From positions 186,001 through 250,000 of the forward strand of contig OZ245888.1 in NCBI GenBank assembly GCA_965229565.1: a stretch of 64,000 nt of DNA. The letters run 5' to 3'. Source of the stretch: JANQNX01 sp040217095. Its GTDB lineage: Bacteria; Pseudomonadota; Gammaproteobacteria; Eutrophobiales; Eutrophobiaceae. This document shows positions 52,891-61,566 of this stretch, one piece after another. Both the position numbers and the translations under genes were made by a program. The notes beneath the pieces were generated by a model. The model saw only the letters and a program-made list of their open reading frames with translations, had not been told where the DNA came from and made no database searches. How positions within the stretch are numbered: the first letter of the stretch is position 1; every line of letters begins with the position of its first letter.

Positions 52891-54147
52891 ATGAACCTAA
52901 CTGAACTCAAGCAAAAACCCGCTTCCGAACTCGTCTCTCTCTCCGCCGACCTTGGCCTCGACAATGTAGCCCGCTCTCGCAAACAAGATGTCATCTTCGA
53001 AATCCTGAAAGCCCAGGCAAAAAAAGGCGAAGACATCTATGGTGATGGCGTACTTGAAATCCTGCAGGATGGCTTTGGCTTCTTGCGCTCTGCCGGTAGT
53101 TCCTACCTGGCCGGACCGGATGACATCTATGTGTCGCCGAGCCAGATTCGCCGATTCAACCTGCGAACAGGTGACAACGTTGCCGGAAAAATTCGACCAC
53201 CGAAGGATGGTGAACGCTACTTCGCACTGCTCAAGATAAGCGAGATCAACTTTGAATCACCTGACAAGGCAAAAAACAAGATCCTGTTTGAAAACCTCAC
53301 GCCACTTTTCGCACATGACCGTTTAACGCTGGAGATTGGTAATGGCAGTACCGAGGACCTGACGCCACGAATTATCGATCTCGCGTCACCTATTGGTAAG
53401 GGACAACGCGGCCTGATTGTGTCACCGCCCAAGGCCGGCAAGACCATGATTCTGCAAAGCATCGCCCAGTCCCTGGCTCACAATCATCCCGAAGTTCATT
53501 TAATCGTTTTACTCATTGATGAACGTCCAGAAGAAGTGACCGAGATGACACGTTCTGTTCGTGGTGAGGTAATTTCAAGTACCTTTGATGAACCAGCCAG
53601 TCGCCATGTCCAGGTAGCTGAAATGGTGATCGAACGCGCCAAGCGCCTGGTTGAACACAAAAAAGATGTAGTCATTCTGCTTGATTCCATCACCCGACTG
53701 GCACGCGCCTATAACACCGTAGTACCGGCATCCGGTAAGGTATTAACAGGTGGTGTTGATGCCAACGCACTGCAACGTCCAAAACGATTCTTTGGCGCAG
53801 CACGTAATATCGAGGAAGGTGGCAGCCTTACCATTATTGCAACGGCCCTGGTCGATACCGGTTCACGAATGGATGACGTGATCTACGAGGAGTTCAAGGG
53901 CACCGGCAACATGGAATTGCACCTGGATAGAACCATCGCTGAAAAGCGTATTTATCCAGCCATCAATATCAATCGTTCCGGTACGCGCCGTGAAGAGCTG
54001 TTGACCAACGAAAGCGAACTACAGAAAATGTGGATCCTGCGCAAGTTACTGCACCCGATGGAAGAACTGGCAGCGATGGAATTCCTGCTGGAACGATTGA
54101 AAGGCACGAAGACGAATGCGGATTTCTTCGACGCCATGAAACGCTAG
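52891..54147 (+). CDS. rho: Transcription termination factor Rho
   Basis: The start at 52891 gives MNLTELKQKPASELVSLSADLGL, the usual Rho start; an ATG two codons earlier exists. The 418-residue hexameric RNA-dependent ATPase has the RNP motif DGFGFLR, the primary RNA-binding fold at 50-120, Walker A VSPPKAGKT, Walker B VVILLDSITRLARAYN and the Q/R loops of the central channel (RPKRFFGAARNIEEGGSL). It terminates transcripts and probably controls its own leader. Confidence 0.97.
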   Translation: MNLTELKQKPASELVSLSADLGLDNVARSRKQDVIFEILKAQAKKGEDIYGDGVLEILQDGFGFLRSAGSSYLAGPDDIYVSPSQIRRFNLRTGDNVAGKIRPPKDGERYFALLKISEINFESPDKAKNKILFENLTPLFAHDRLTLEIGNGSTEDLTPRIIDLASPIGKGQRGLIVSPPKAGKTMILQSIAQSLAHNHPEVHLIVLLIDERPEEVTEMTRSVRGEVISSTFDEPASRHVQVAEMVIERAKRLVEHKKDVVILLDSITRLARAYNTVVPASGKVLTGGVDANALQRPKRFFGAARNIEEGGSLTIIATALVDTGSRMDDVIYEEFKGTGNMELHLDRTIAEKRIYPAININRSGTRREELLTNESELQKMWILRKLLHPMEELAAMEFLLERLKGTKTNADFFDAMKR

Positions 54148-54170
54148 TAGCGTGGCTACTGTACATATCT

Positions 54171-54240
54171 GTCATTTCGACCAAAGGGAGAAATCTGAAC
54201 ATAGGAGCTGAAAAAGATTTCTCGCTACACTCGAAATGAC
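54171..54240. repeat. Small interspersed palindrome downstream of rho
   Basis: Two 26-bp imperfect inverted arms (GTCATTTCGACC...GAAATCT and its partner, 21 of 26 positions pairing) surround an 18-base loop. It sits between the convergent rho and the next gene. The arm sequence GTCATTTCGA...GAGAAATCT is a pattern seen as dispersed repeats in several bacterial groups. It may also help end both transcripts. Confidence 0.6.
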
Positions 54241-54257
54241 ACTCTACTCAGCACTAA

Positions 54258-54914
54258 TTAATTCAGCTTATTGATATAACGCAATTTCTCTTCTCTTCCA
54301 TAGCGATAAAAGCGACGTAATTCATTTAATAACCCCTGGTTCATGTCGGCCACACGGAACTGTTGCTGCAAACCCTTGCAGTACTTACCGGCAAAATAGT
54401 TGGCGCGCTCATAACGCAATAGTTCATCGGCATTCAGCCAGTCATCATACGCATGACCTTCAAACAACCAGCTGCCAATATGGCCTGAATCCAGGATATG
54501 CTCACGATGCTGCTGATCCATGGAGGCTAACAGCACAAACTTGTCTATCTCTGCCTGCAGTTCCATCTCGAATAGCGTTACCTGTCGATCATGGCTGGCA
54601 TTCCAGAGCAAGTAGAGAAAGTGACTGACGCCCTCCAGTATCAGGCAGAACTCGGCGTAATTTCCCGTACGCAGTAAATCTGTTGGATGACATTCATCCA
54701 GCATTTGCATGACCTCGGCAGAAATATAAAGGGAAATATCCAGACCTTGATCGCACTCGGCTATCAATAGCCGTTCTCGGGAAGAACAGGTATTACCAGC
54801 ACCGGATAGCTGGTTGGCAATAATCTCGTCTGTTAACAGGAAATCGTGTGCGCGCTGCTTCACATTTATTTCGTAAATGCCCTGCAGTTGTTCCTGGAAG
54901 TAATCGAGCGACAT
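54258..54914 (-). CDS. Unrecognised cytoplasmic protein, second of a pair
   Basis: The start at 54914 has GGAG six bases upstream; an ATG four codons earlier overlaps no other gene. The 218-residue product has no signal peptide or membrane helix and is mainly helical and acidic (YAEFCLILEGVSHFLYLLWNASHDRQVTLFEMELQAEIDKFVLL). It contains scattered cysteines and histidines. It lies 16 bases after another unrecognised gene of like composition and size. No family or catalytic motif was recognised. Confidence 0.75.
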   Translation of the reverse strand: MSLDYFQEQLQGIYEINVKQRAHDFLLTDEIIANQLSGAGNTCSSRERLLIAECDQGLDISLYISAEVMQMLDECHPTDLLRTGNYAEFCLILEGVSHFLYLLWNASHDRQVTLFEMELQAEIDKFVLLASMDQQHREHILDSGHIGSWLFEGHAYDDWLNADELLRYERANYFAGKYCKGLQQQFRVADMNQGLLNELRRFYRYGREEKLRYINKLN

Positions 54915-54930
54915 CTTTCGCTCCATGCAC

Positions 54931-55560
54931 TCAGTGCGTTTGTTGGCCGACAGGGAAAGTCAGGATACCATTTTCCTGTAAACGCTTTCTCGCATAGTCA
55001 CTGCCGGTACTTAGCCAGCTTTCATACAGGCACAATATACTACTGGGCTGTTTGACCTCGGTGCTGTCGCGAACTTCCATCAACACATCGACATAGGCCA
55101 TGAAATGTTCGGCCAGGTCTGAAAACACTTCGCCGAATGCCTTGTAATAGGCCGAGCGTTGAACATTATCCGCCAGTGAACTGTAGGCATTGCCTCCCAT
55201 TGAAGCGAAATAATTGATGCCTACCATACTGCGATTCAGGCTTTCAGAATAAAACCCTGCTATGAACAGGGCAACATCACCCAGCTTTCGCAGGCACTGG
55301 ATCCGTTCTTCATCGGAGTTGGCTTCGACGGCATCCTTGTAAATAAAAGCCAGGGGTTTAACAGAACGGCCTTCTGATTCGTCACCATCGTAGATATTAT
55401 CGGATAGTGAAAAATGGCTAAGCATATTGACGATGTACACGATCGTGTCATCGTTGCGGGACAGGTGCTGATGAGCTACAGCGGTCTGAATGGCATCGTT
55501 AAAATACTCATTCATGTTCATAGCGGTAATTAAGTTGACGTTATCTACTTCCTGCGTCAT
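54931..55560 (-). CDS. Unrecognised cytoplasmic protein, first of a pair
   Basis: The ATG at 55560 has a strong GGAGGT six bases upstream and gives 209 residues. The protein is soluble and helical, with motifs LGDVALFIAGFYSESLNRSMVGINYFASMGGNAYSSLA and KAFGEVFSDLAEHFMAYVDVLMEV. It has the feel of a conserved hypothetical found next to its downstream partner in sulfur- and ammonia-oxidising relatives, but that memory is weak. The 308-bp gap before it holds a CIRCE-like half palindrome and the groEL terminator. Confidence 0.75.
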   Translation of the reverse strand: MTQEVDNVNLITAMNMNEYFNDAIQTAVAHQHLSRNDDTIVYIVNMLSHFSLSDNIYDGDESEGRSVKPLAFIYKDAVEANSDEERIQCLRKLGDVALFIAGFYSESLNRSMVGINYFASMGGNAYSSLADNVQRSAYYKAFGEVFSDLAEHFMAYVDVLMEVRDSTEVKQPSSILCLYESWLSTGSDYARKRLQENGILTFPVGQQTH

Positions 55561-55681
55561 GGCGTTACCTCCAGTTACTATGATTTAAAAACCTCATCCA
55601 CCCTCTTCTCTATAACTGGTTTATCGGTATTCTTGTTTTTATTCTTTAGCAACATAGCAGATAAAATTGTTGCAATGGAAG

Positions 55682-55708
55682 TTAGCACTCTCGACAAGTG
55701 GCTGATAA
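55682..55708. promoter_or_regulatory. Degenerate CIRCE-like element
   Basis: TTAGCACTC is followed by nine bases and GGCTGATAA. The first arm is a perfect CIRCE half site and the second matches the consensus at six of nine positions. It lies 122 bases upstream of the unrecognised gene pair and 160 bases past groEL. It may be a weak HrcA site or a decayed copy. The rest of the 308-bp gap (55561-55868) shows only the groEL terminator. Confidence 0.4.
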
Positions 55709-55814
55709 TGCGAAGTATTCAGCAGGAATTGCTATAGAAAAATAATGGCTGTCAGGGACTGCGGAAATATCGAAAATGCAAGATGCAATTATTGACAAGT
55801 ATATCCATGGAGAT

Positions 55815-55843
55815 AAAAAAACCCGCCTTGCGGCGGGTTTTTT
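55815..55843 (-). terminator. Intrinsic terminator of groESL
   Basis: A 6-bp GC stem (CCCGCC/GGCGGG, loop of four), flanked by seven A and six T, forms a strong bidirectional terminator. It begins 26 bases past the groEL stop on the minus strand. Confidence 0.9.
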
Positions 55844-55868
55844 AAACTACTGTATGGGTAGCTGATGA

Positions 55869-57515
55869 TTACATCATGCCGCCCATACCGCCCATGCCAC
55901 CCATGTCAGGCATACCAGCACCATGGCTGTGCTCTTCCTTAGGAATTTCAGCAACCATGGCTTCAGTGGTCAGCAGCAGGCTGGCAACAGAAGCGGCGTT
56001 CTGCAGCGCAGAACGGGTTACCTTGGTTGGGTCAAGAATACCCATTTCGATCATGTCACCAAATTCACCACTGGCGGCGTTGTAACCGTAGTTACCCTTG
56101 CCTTCCTTAACAGCGTTCAAGATGACAGAGGCTTCTTCACCGGCATTGGTCACGATCTGGCGCAGCGGCTCTTCAATTGCACGCTTCAGGATATCGATAC
56201 CGATCTGCTGGTCGTGGTTGTCACCCTTCAGCTTGGATACCTTGTCCAGAGTACGCAGCAAGGCAGTACCACCGCCAGGAACAACGCCTTCTTCAACCGC
56301 AGCACGGGTTGAATGCAACGCGTCTTCGACGCGGGCTTTCTTTTCCTTCATTTCAACTTCGGTAGCAGCACCGACCTTGATCACCGCAACACCGCCTGCC
56401 AGCTTGGCAACACGTTCCTGCAGTTTTTCACGGTCGTAGTCAGAAGTAGAATCTTCGATCTGCTGACGAATCTGTGTAACACGACCTTCAATGTCGGAGG
56501 TCTTGCCAGCACCATCGATAATGGTGGTGTTTTCCTTGGTAACCTGGATGCGCTTGGCTTGACCCAGGTCATCAACCGTAGCCTTCTCCAGGCTCAGGCC
56601 GACTTCTTCAGAAATAACCGTACCATTGGTCAGGACAGCAATGTCTTCCAGCATGGCCTTGCGACGATCACCAAAACCAGGGGCCTTAACGGCAGCAACC
56701 TTGACGATACCGCGCATGTTGTTCACAACCAGCGTCGCCAATGCTTCACCTTCAATATCTTCGGCAATGATCAGCAATGGCTTACCCGCCTTGGCAACAC
56801 CTTCCAGTACAGGCAGAAGTTCGCGTACGTTTGAGATCTTCTTGTCGTGCAGCAGAATGTAAGGATCTTCCAGGTCAACACTCATGGTCTGCTGCTCATT
56901 GATGAAATAAGGAGACAGGTAACCACGGTCGAACTGCATACCTTCAACAACATCCAGTTCATTTTCCAGACCGGAACCTTCTTCAACGGTTATGACGCCT
57001 TCCTTACCTACTTTTTCCATTGCATCAGCGATGATGTTGCCGATGTCGCTGTCAGAGTTGGCAGAGATAGTACCTACCTGGGCAATGGCCTTGCTGTCTT
57101 CACAGGGCTTGGACAGGTTTTTCAGTTCTTCAACAGCAGCAGTCACTGCCTTGTCGATACCGCGCTTGATATCCATCGGGTTGGTACCAGCGGTAACGGC
57201 CTTTTGACCTTCACGAACGATGGCCTGGGCCAGTACCGTGGCGGTGGTGGTACCGTCGCCGGCAACATCAGAAGTCTTGGAAGCAACTTCCTTCACCATC
57301 TGTGCGCCCATGTTTTCAAATTTATCTTCGAGTTCGATTTCCTTGGCAACCGAGACACCGTCTTTGGTGACGGTCGGTGCACCGAAACTCTTTTCCAGAA
57401 TAACGTTACGGCCTTTAGGACCGAGCGTCTGTTTTACTGCATTGGCCAGGATGTTTACGCCGCGCGCCATGTGTGCGCGAGCATCATCCGAAAATTTTAC
57501 TTCTTTAGCAGCCAT
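55869..57515 (-). CDS. groEL: Chaperonin GroEL
   Basis: This 548-residue 60-kDa chaperonin has AAKEVKFSDDARAHMARGVNILANAVKQTLGPKGRNVIL at the start, the ATP-binding DGTTTATVLAQAI, the catalytic Asp region GGGTALLRTLD and the C-terminal GGM repeats (GMGGMGGMM), which line the folding chamber. It is full length and lies 45 bases after groES. Only one groEL is in the window. Confidence 0.98.
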   Translation of the reverse strand: MAAKEVKFSDDARAHMARGVNILANAVKQTLGPKGRNVILEKSFGAPTVTKDGVSVAKEIELEDKFENMGAQMVKEVASKTSDVAGDGTTTATVLAQAIVREGQKAVTAGTNPMDIKRGIDKAVTAAVEELKNLSKPCEDSKAIAQVGTISANSDSDIGNIIADAMEKVGKEGVITVEEGSGLENELDVVEGMQFDRGYLSPYFINEQQTMSVDLEDPYILLHDKKISNVRELLPVLEGVAKAGKPLLIIAEDIEGEALATLVVNNMRGIVKVAAVKAPGFGDRRKAMLEDIAVLTNGTVISEEVGLSLEKATVDDLGQAKRIQVTKENTTIIDGAGKTSDIEGRVTQIRQQIEDSTSDYDREKLQERVAKLAGGVAVIKVGAATEVEMKEKKARVEDALHSTRAAVEEGVVPGGGTALLRTLDKVSKLKGDNHDQQIGIDILKRAIEEPLRQIVTNAGEEASVILNAVKEGKGNYGYNAASGEFGDMIEMGILDPTKVTRSALQNAASVASLLLTTEAMVAEIPKEEHSHGAGMPDMGGMGGMGGMM

Positions 57516-57560
57516 GATATTTGTCCTCCAAAAGAATTCTATTGATTAATGAAAGGTGAT

Positions 57561-57848
57561 TTATTCGATGACGCCCATGATGTCGTCTTCGCGCAGGACG
57601 AGATAATCGTCACCACTGACCTTGACTTCGGTACCTGAATACTTGCCAAACAGAACCTTGTCACCCTTCTTGATATCCAGCGCGCGCAGTTCGCCACTGT
57701 CCAGTTGCTTGCCATTTCCAACAGCAATGACTTCACCCTGGATAGGCTTTTCGGCAGCTGAATCAGGAATAACGATGCCACCCGGAGAAGTTTTTTCTTC
57801 TTCCAGGCGTTTAACAATCACACGATCATGTAACGGTCGGATGTTCAT
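57561..57848 (-). CDS. groES: Co-chaperonin GroES
   Basis: This 95-residue lid protein has MNIRPLHDRVIVKRLEEEKTSPGGIVIPDSAAEKP, with the mobile loop, and ends DDIMGVIE. The ribosome binding site AGGAGG lies nine bases upstream. It is the first gene of groESL, transcribed from a promoter whose start overlaps a CIRCE element. Confidence 0.97.
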   Translation of the reverse strand: MNIRPLHDRVIVKRLEEEKTSPGGIVIPDSAAEKPIQGEVIAVGNGKQLDSGELRALDIKKGDKVLFGKYSGTEVKVSGDDYLVLREDDIMGVIE

Positions 57849-57905
57849 TGAAGTAGTCCTCCTAAATTCCTAACCTGTTGATTTATAATAAACTAACTTG
57901 ATTTG

Positions 57906-57932
57906 TTAGCACTCTCTATTTGTGAGTGCCAA
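57906..57932 (-). promoter_or_regulatory. CIRCE operator of groESL (HrcA site)
   Basis: TTAGCACTC-N9-GAGTGCCAA matches the CIRCE consensus except for one base in the second arm. It begins 58 bases upstream of groES and touches the -10 of the promoter, so HrcA binding would block initiation. Confidence 0.93.
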
Positions 57933-57958
57933 TATAGTCAAATTCGTATTTATGTCAA
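57931..57958 (-). promoter_or_regulatory. Sigma-70 promoter of groESL
   Basis: On the minus strand, consensus TTGACA and TATATT are separated by 16 bases. The expected start point falls inside the CIRCE element. No sigma-32-type site was clear, so repression by HrcA is probably the main heat-shock control. Confidence 0.75.
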
Positions 57959-58074
57959 CTGTTTTATGGGGACAGGCACCCGGTTTTCAAGTGCCGGGCT
58001 ATTGCAGGCGCCCGGTCTTATGCTGCAGCGGAATATACAAATAGCTATCTATTTCTGGTCGCTCATGAGCCTTC

Positions 58075-58083
58075 TGCTATAAT
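58075..58083 (+). promoter_or_regulatory. Extended -10 promoter of cysDN
   Basis: TGCTATAAT (58075-58083) is an extended -10 element 60 bases before cysD, with no clear -35. The 293-bp space between the divergent groES and cysD also has GC-rich inverted repeats near 57972-58015 that may separate the two regulatory regions. Confidence 0.5.
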
Positions 58084-58142
58084 GCCGCGCCTTTCGAGGG
58101 GCGCACCCTGCCATACATAAATTTAAAAAAACCTGTATAGAT

Positions 58143-59051
58143 ATGACTGAATACAAGCTGACACACCTGAAACAACTCGAGGCGGAGAGTATCCATATAA
58201 TCCGCGAGGTGGTGGCCGAATTTGAAAAACCGGTCATGCTGTATTCGATCGGCAAGGATTCAGCCGTGATGCTGCAACTGGCACTGAAGGCATTTCATCC
58301 AGGCAAGCCCCCGTTCCCGCTGTTACATGTCGACACCACCTGGAAATTCCGCGATATGATCAAGTTTCGTGACAACCTCGCGAAAGAACTCGGGCTGGAA
58401 CTGCTGGTACACACCAACCAGGAAGGCGTGAAGGCTGGCGTCAACCCGTTTACCTACGGCAGCAAGAAACATACTGACATCATGAAAACCCAGGCGCTGA
58501 AACAAGCCCTGGACAAGTACAAATTCGACGCCGCTTTCGGTGGTGCCCGCCGCGACGAGGAAAAATCCCGTGCCAAGGAACGTGTTTATTCGTTCCGCGA
58601 CAAGCACCACCGCTGGGACCCAAAGAACCAACGCCCGGAACTATGGAATATCTACAACGGCCGTATCGACAGGGGTGAAAGTATCCGAGTATTCCCTCTG
58701 TCTAACTGGACCGAACTCGATATCTGGCAATACATACACCTGGAACAGATCCCTATCGTGCCGCTCTACTACGCCGCGAAACGCCCGGTCGTCAAACGCG
58801 ACGGGGTCTACATCATGGTGGATGATGATCGTATGCCGCTCGAACCTGATGAAGTCGTAGAAGAAAAGATGGTGCGCTTTCGTACGCTGGGTTGTTACCC
58901 GCTTACCGGCGCGGTGGAATCCGAGGCCACGACGTTACCGGAGATTATCCAGGAAATGTTGCTGACCAAGACCTCCGAGCGCCAGGGCCGTGTTATCGAT
59001 TATGACCAGGCCGGCTCCATGGAGGAAAAGAAGCGCGAGGGGTATTTCTAG
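58143..59051 (+). CDS. cysD: Sulfate adenylyltransferase subunit 2 (CysD)
   Basis: This 302-residue PP-loop ATP sulfurylase subunit makes adenosine phosphosulfate from sulfate and ATP. The PP-loop is YSIGKDSAVMLQLALKAFHPG. The motifs PFPLLHVDTTWKF, FGGARRDEEKSRAKERVYSFRD and SNWTELDIWQYI are present. It is one base before cysN. An assimilatory role is likely, although such enzymes can also run in reverse in sulfur oxidisers. Confidence 0.95.
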   Translation: MTEYKLTHLKQLEAESIHIIREVVAEFEKPVMLYSIGKDSAVMLQLALKAFHPGKPPFPLLHVDTTWKFRDMIKFRDNLAKELGLELLVHTNQEGVKAGVNPFTYGSKKHTDIMKTQALKQALDKYKFDAAFGGARRDEEKSRAKERVYSFRDKHHRWDPKNQRPELWNIYNGRIDRGESIRVFPLSNWTELDIWQYIHLEQIPIVPLYYAAKRPVVKRDGVYIMVDDDRMPLEPDEVVEEKMVRFRTLGCYPLTGAVESEATTLPEIIQEMLLTKTSERQGRVIDYDQAGSMEEKKREGYF

Positions 59052-59052
59052 C

Positions 59053-60690
59053 ATGTCGCACCAGTCCGAACTGATCAGTACCGATATCAACGCCTATCTC
59101 GAGCAACACGAGAAGAAAGAACTGCTGCGCATGCTTACCTGCGGCAGTGTTGACGATGGCAAGAGCACACTCATTGGCCGCCTGCTACATGATTCCAAGA
59201 TGATCTATGAAGATCAACTGGCCGCCATTACGACAGACAGCGCCAAGGTGGGCACCACCGGCGACGATGTTGACCTGGCACTGCTGGTTGACGGTCTGCA
59301 GGCAGAAAGAGAACAGGGTATTACTATTGATGTCGCCTACCGCTATTTCTCTACTGCCAAGCGAAAATTTATCATTGCCGATACGCCCGGTCATGAGCAA
59401 TACACCCGCAACATGGCTACCGGTGCGTCAACCTGCGACCTGGCAGTGATATTGATCGATGCCCGCTACGGTGTACAAACACAGACAAGACGCCACACCA
59501 TTATTTCCTCCATGCTGGGTATCAAGCACATCATTGTTGCCGTTAACAAGATGGACCTGGTTGACTATGACGAGGCCGTGTTTAACAACATCCGGCAAGA
59601 CTACCTGGATTTCGTCGCCAAGCTTGATCGTATCGACCTGCACTTTATTCCCATCTCTGCCTTGAAAGGCGACAACGTCGTTAACCCCAGTGAGCACATG
59701 ACCTGGTATAGCGACCGGCCCTTGATGCAAATACTGGAAACGGTCGAGATCGGGTATGACAAGAACCTGAGCAATGTGCGATTCCCGGTACAGTACGTGA
59801 ATCGTCCTAACCTGGATTTCCGCGGCTATTGCGGCACCATTGCTGCCGGTATTATCAGGAAAGGCGATAACATCACCGTGTTACCCTCCGGCAAACAAAG
59901 CAACGTCGAGTCCATCGTGACTTACGAGGGTGAACTCGATGAAGCCTTTCCGCCCATGGCCGTCACCCTGACACTGACCGATGAAATCGACGTGAGCCGC
60001 GGCGATATGATCGTGCGCAGTGATGATCTACCACTGGTTGGCAACCGCTTCGATGCAAAGATTGTCTGGATGACCGAGGAAGTAATGCAACCTGGCAAAC
60101 AGTACTACATGAAACTGGGGACCAAGTCTGTAACGGGTTCAGTTTCACGTATACACCACCGTATTGATGTGAATTCAATGGAAGAATCCGGGGCCGAGTC
60201 GCTGCACTTAAACGAGATTGGCCATTGCGAAGTTACACTCAATGCGCCCGGTGTGTTTGATGCCTATTCGCTATGCAAGCATACCGGTGCATTTATCGTC
60301 ATTGATCGTATCACCAACGTGACTGTGGGTGCCGGCATGATCATCGGCATCTCCAAAAATACCGAGTTCCAGCCCGTTACACCGGGCGAACGCCTGGCCC
60401 GTTTCGGCCAGCAACCTTTGACCGTTTGGTTATCTGGCGAAAATAACCATGCCACAGCACAGGAAGTAGAACGACACCTGTTTGACATGGGCCATGCCTG
60501 CGCCATTCTACAACCATCTGAACTGGATATTGATATCAACGCGGCGGCGGCAATACTGAATCAAGCTGGCCTGATTTGTCTTTGCTGTGCAGAAAACGAC
60601 GATGTTGATGACGCTACCCGTTTTGATTGCGCCAATCATTCCAGCCAGCAAATCCTGGAGTCCATCAGCAAGCTGGCGCAGCTACGCTAG
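59053..60690 (+). CDS. cysN: Sulfate adenylyltransferase subunit 1 (CysN) with a vestigial APS-kinase-like tail
   Basis: The start at 59053, one base after the cysD stop, gives 545 residues. The GTPase motifs are GSVDDGKST, the switch DTPGHEQYTRN and NKMD. Domains 2 and 3 of the EF-Tu type follow to about residue 445. CysN normally ends there (about 470) or continues into a full CysC of about 200 residues. Here a tail of about 95 residues resembles CysC (TVWLSG at 457-462, VERHLFDMGHACAIL, AAILNQAGLI) but has lost the Walker A (GENNHAT in its place) and long segments. APS kinase activity is therefore unlikely from this gene. Confidence 0.92.
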   Translation: MSHQSELISTDINAYLEQHEKKELLRMLTCGSVDDGKSTLIGRLLHDSKMIYEDQLAAITTDSAKVGTTGDDVDLALLVDGLQAEREQGITIDVAYRYFSTAKRKFIIADTPGHEQYTRNMATGASTCDLAVILIDARYGVQTQTRRHTIISSMLGIKHIIVAVNKMDLVDYDEAVFNNIRQDYLDFVAKLDRIDLHFIPISALKGDNVVNPSEHMTWYSDRPLMQILETVEIGYDKNLSNVRFPVQYVNRPNLDFRGYCGTIAAGIIRKGDNITVLPSGKQSNVESIVTYEGELDEAFPPMAVTLTLTDEIDVSRGDMIVRSDDLPLVGNRFDAKIVWMTEEVMQPGKQYYMKLGTKSVTGSVSRIHHRIDVNSMEESGAESLHLNEIGHCEVTLNAPGVFDAYSLCKHTGAFIVIDRITNVTVGAGMIIGISKNTEFQPVTPGERLARFGQQPLTVWLSGENNHATAQEVERHLFDMGHACAILQPSELDIDINAAAAILNQAGLICLCCAENDDVDDATRFDCANHSSQQILESISKLAQLR

Positions 60691-60774
60691 GCGAAATAAA
60701 TTCCCGCTCATGACTGGCAGAAATTCCGGTCAGGCATTACCATTGTCAGGAAAAACGTCGATGGGAGAGCAATA

Positions 60775-60984
60775 ATGGCGGATATAACAACGGTAGAAGC
60801 ACCCGACAGCAGTAAAAATACCTCGGAAATCTTGGGGCCGGACGGTGATGACGAGACCGTTCAAATGAGTGATATGGATGCCAAGTGTTACTGGAATGAT
60901 GTCGAGTTTCAGACCGGTGACAAGATAAGTAGTGACGGCAAATGTTATGAATGCAGTTTTGGTCGCTGGATACCGGCCGAGTAA
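60775..60984 (+). CDS. Small cysteine-containing protein (possibly DUF1496-like)
   Basis: The 69-residue product has GGGAGA seven bases upstream and no signal peptide. It has an acidic N-terminal half and a C-terminal CYWNDVEFQTGDKISSDGKCYECSFGRW, in which three cysteines and the Gly-x-x turn recall DUF1496 proteins. It could bind metal or redox-cycle. It lies 84 bases after cysN and nine bases from the convergent Nudix gene. Confidence 0.6.
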   Translation: MADITTVEAPDSSKNTSEILGPDGDDETVQMSDMDAKCYWNDVEFQTGDKISSDGKCYECSFGRWIPAE

Positions 60985-60993
60985 CAGCCAACT

Positions 60994-61566
60994 TCAGGAC
61001 TCCATCGGCCCCGGACGAAATCCGTACTCTCCCTCTATCTTGGTCACATCGCCAGTGTGTTGGCGAAAGCAACCCGACCTGCGATCCTCGAAGTAATACC
61101 TGAGCGTTTCACTGATAGTCCGAAAAGCCAGTTCATCCCAGGGAATCTCATCTTCTTTGAACAATTCCACCGCGAGACTTTCTTCTCCGGGATAAAAATC
61201 TGTATCCAGCAACCTGGACTTGAACATCATGTACACCTGGTCAACATGGGGAAGGTTAAACACGGCATAAAGACTTTCAACTTCGACCCGTGCATTCGCC
61301 TCTTCTACAGTTTCCCTGACAGCTGCCTCCACGGTAGTTTCACCCAGTTCCATGAAACCGGCAGGCAAAGTCCAGTAAGCATACCGAGGTTCGATGGCGC
61401 GCTTGCATAGTAATATCCTGTCTTCCCAGACCGGCAGGCAGCCGGCTACGACTTTCGGGTTTTGATAGTGAACAATATTACAACTGACGCAGATGTAGCG
61501 ATGACGATTGTCATTGGCCGGAATTTCATAGATCAATTCGGCGCTGCAGTAGCAACAATACTTCAC
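60994..61566 (-). CDS. Nudix hydrolase with an N-terminal zinc ribbon
   Basis: The start is a GTG at 61566 overlapping the tesA stop (GTGA) and giving 190 residues. The N terminus has CxxC pairs (KYCCYCSAEL and YICVSCNIVHYQNPK), a zinc ribbon as in NADH pyrophosphatases. The Nudix box GFMELGETTVEAAVRETVEEA has all catalytic Glu residues, though the final residue of the REUxEExGU pattern is Asn rather than Gly. The substrate is probably a nucleotide-diphosphate such as NAD(H) or ADP-ribose. It forms an operon with tesA. Confidence 0.88.
   Translation of the reverse strand: MKYCCYCSAELIYEIPANDNRHRYICVSCNIVHYQNPKVVAGCLPVWEDRILLCKRAIEPRYAYWTLPAGFMELGETTVEAAVRETVEEANARVEVESLYAVFNLPHVDQVYMMFKSRLLDTDFYPGEESLAVELFKEDEIPWDELAFRTISETLRYYFEDRRSGCFRQHTGDVTKIEGEYGFRPGPMES

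Noticed and set aside
56313..57545. Long open frames antisense to groEL
   Set aside because: They are a codon-bias by-product of groEL on the other strand.
58990..59052. Upstream start of cysN inside cysD
   Set aside because: The added 21 residues have no CysN similarity and the start at 59053 directly follows the cysD stop.
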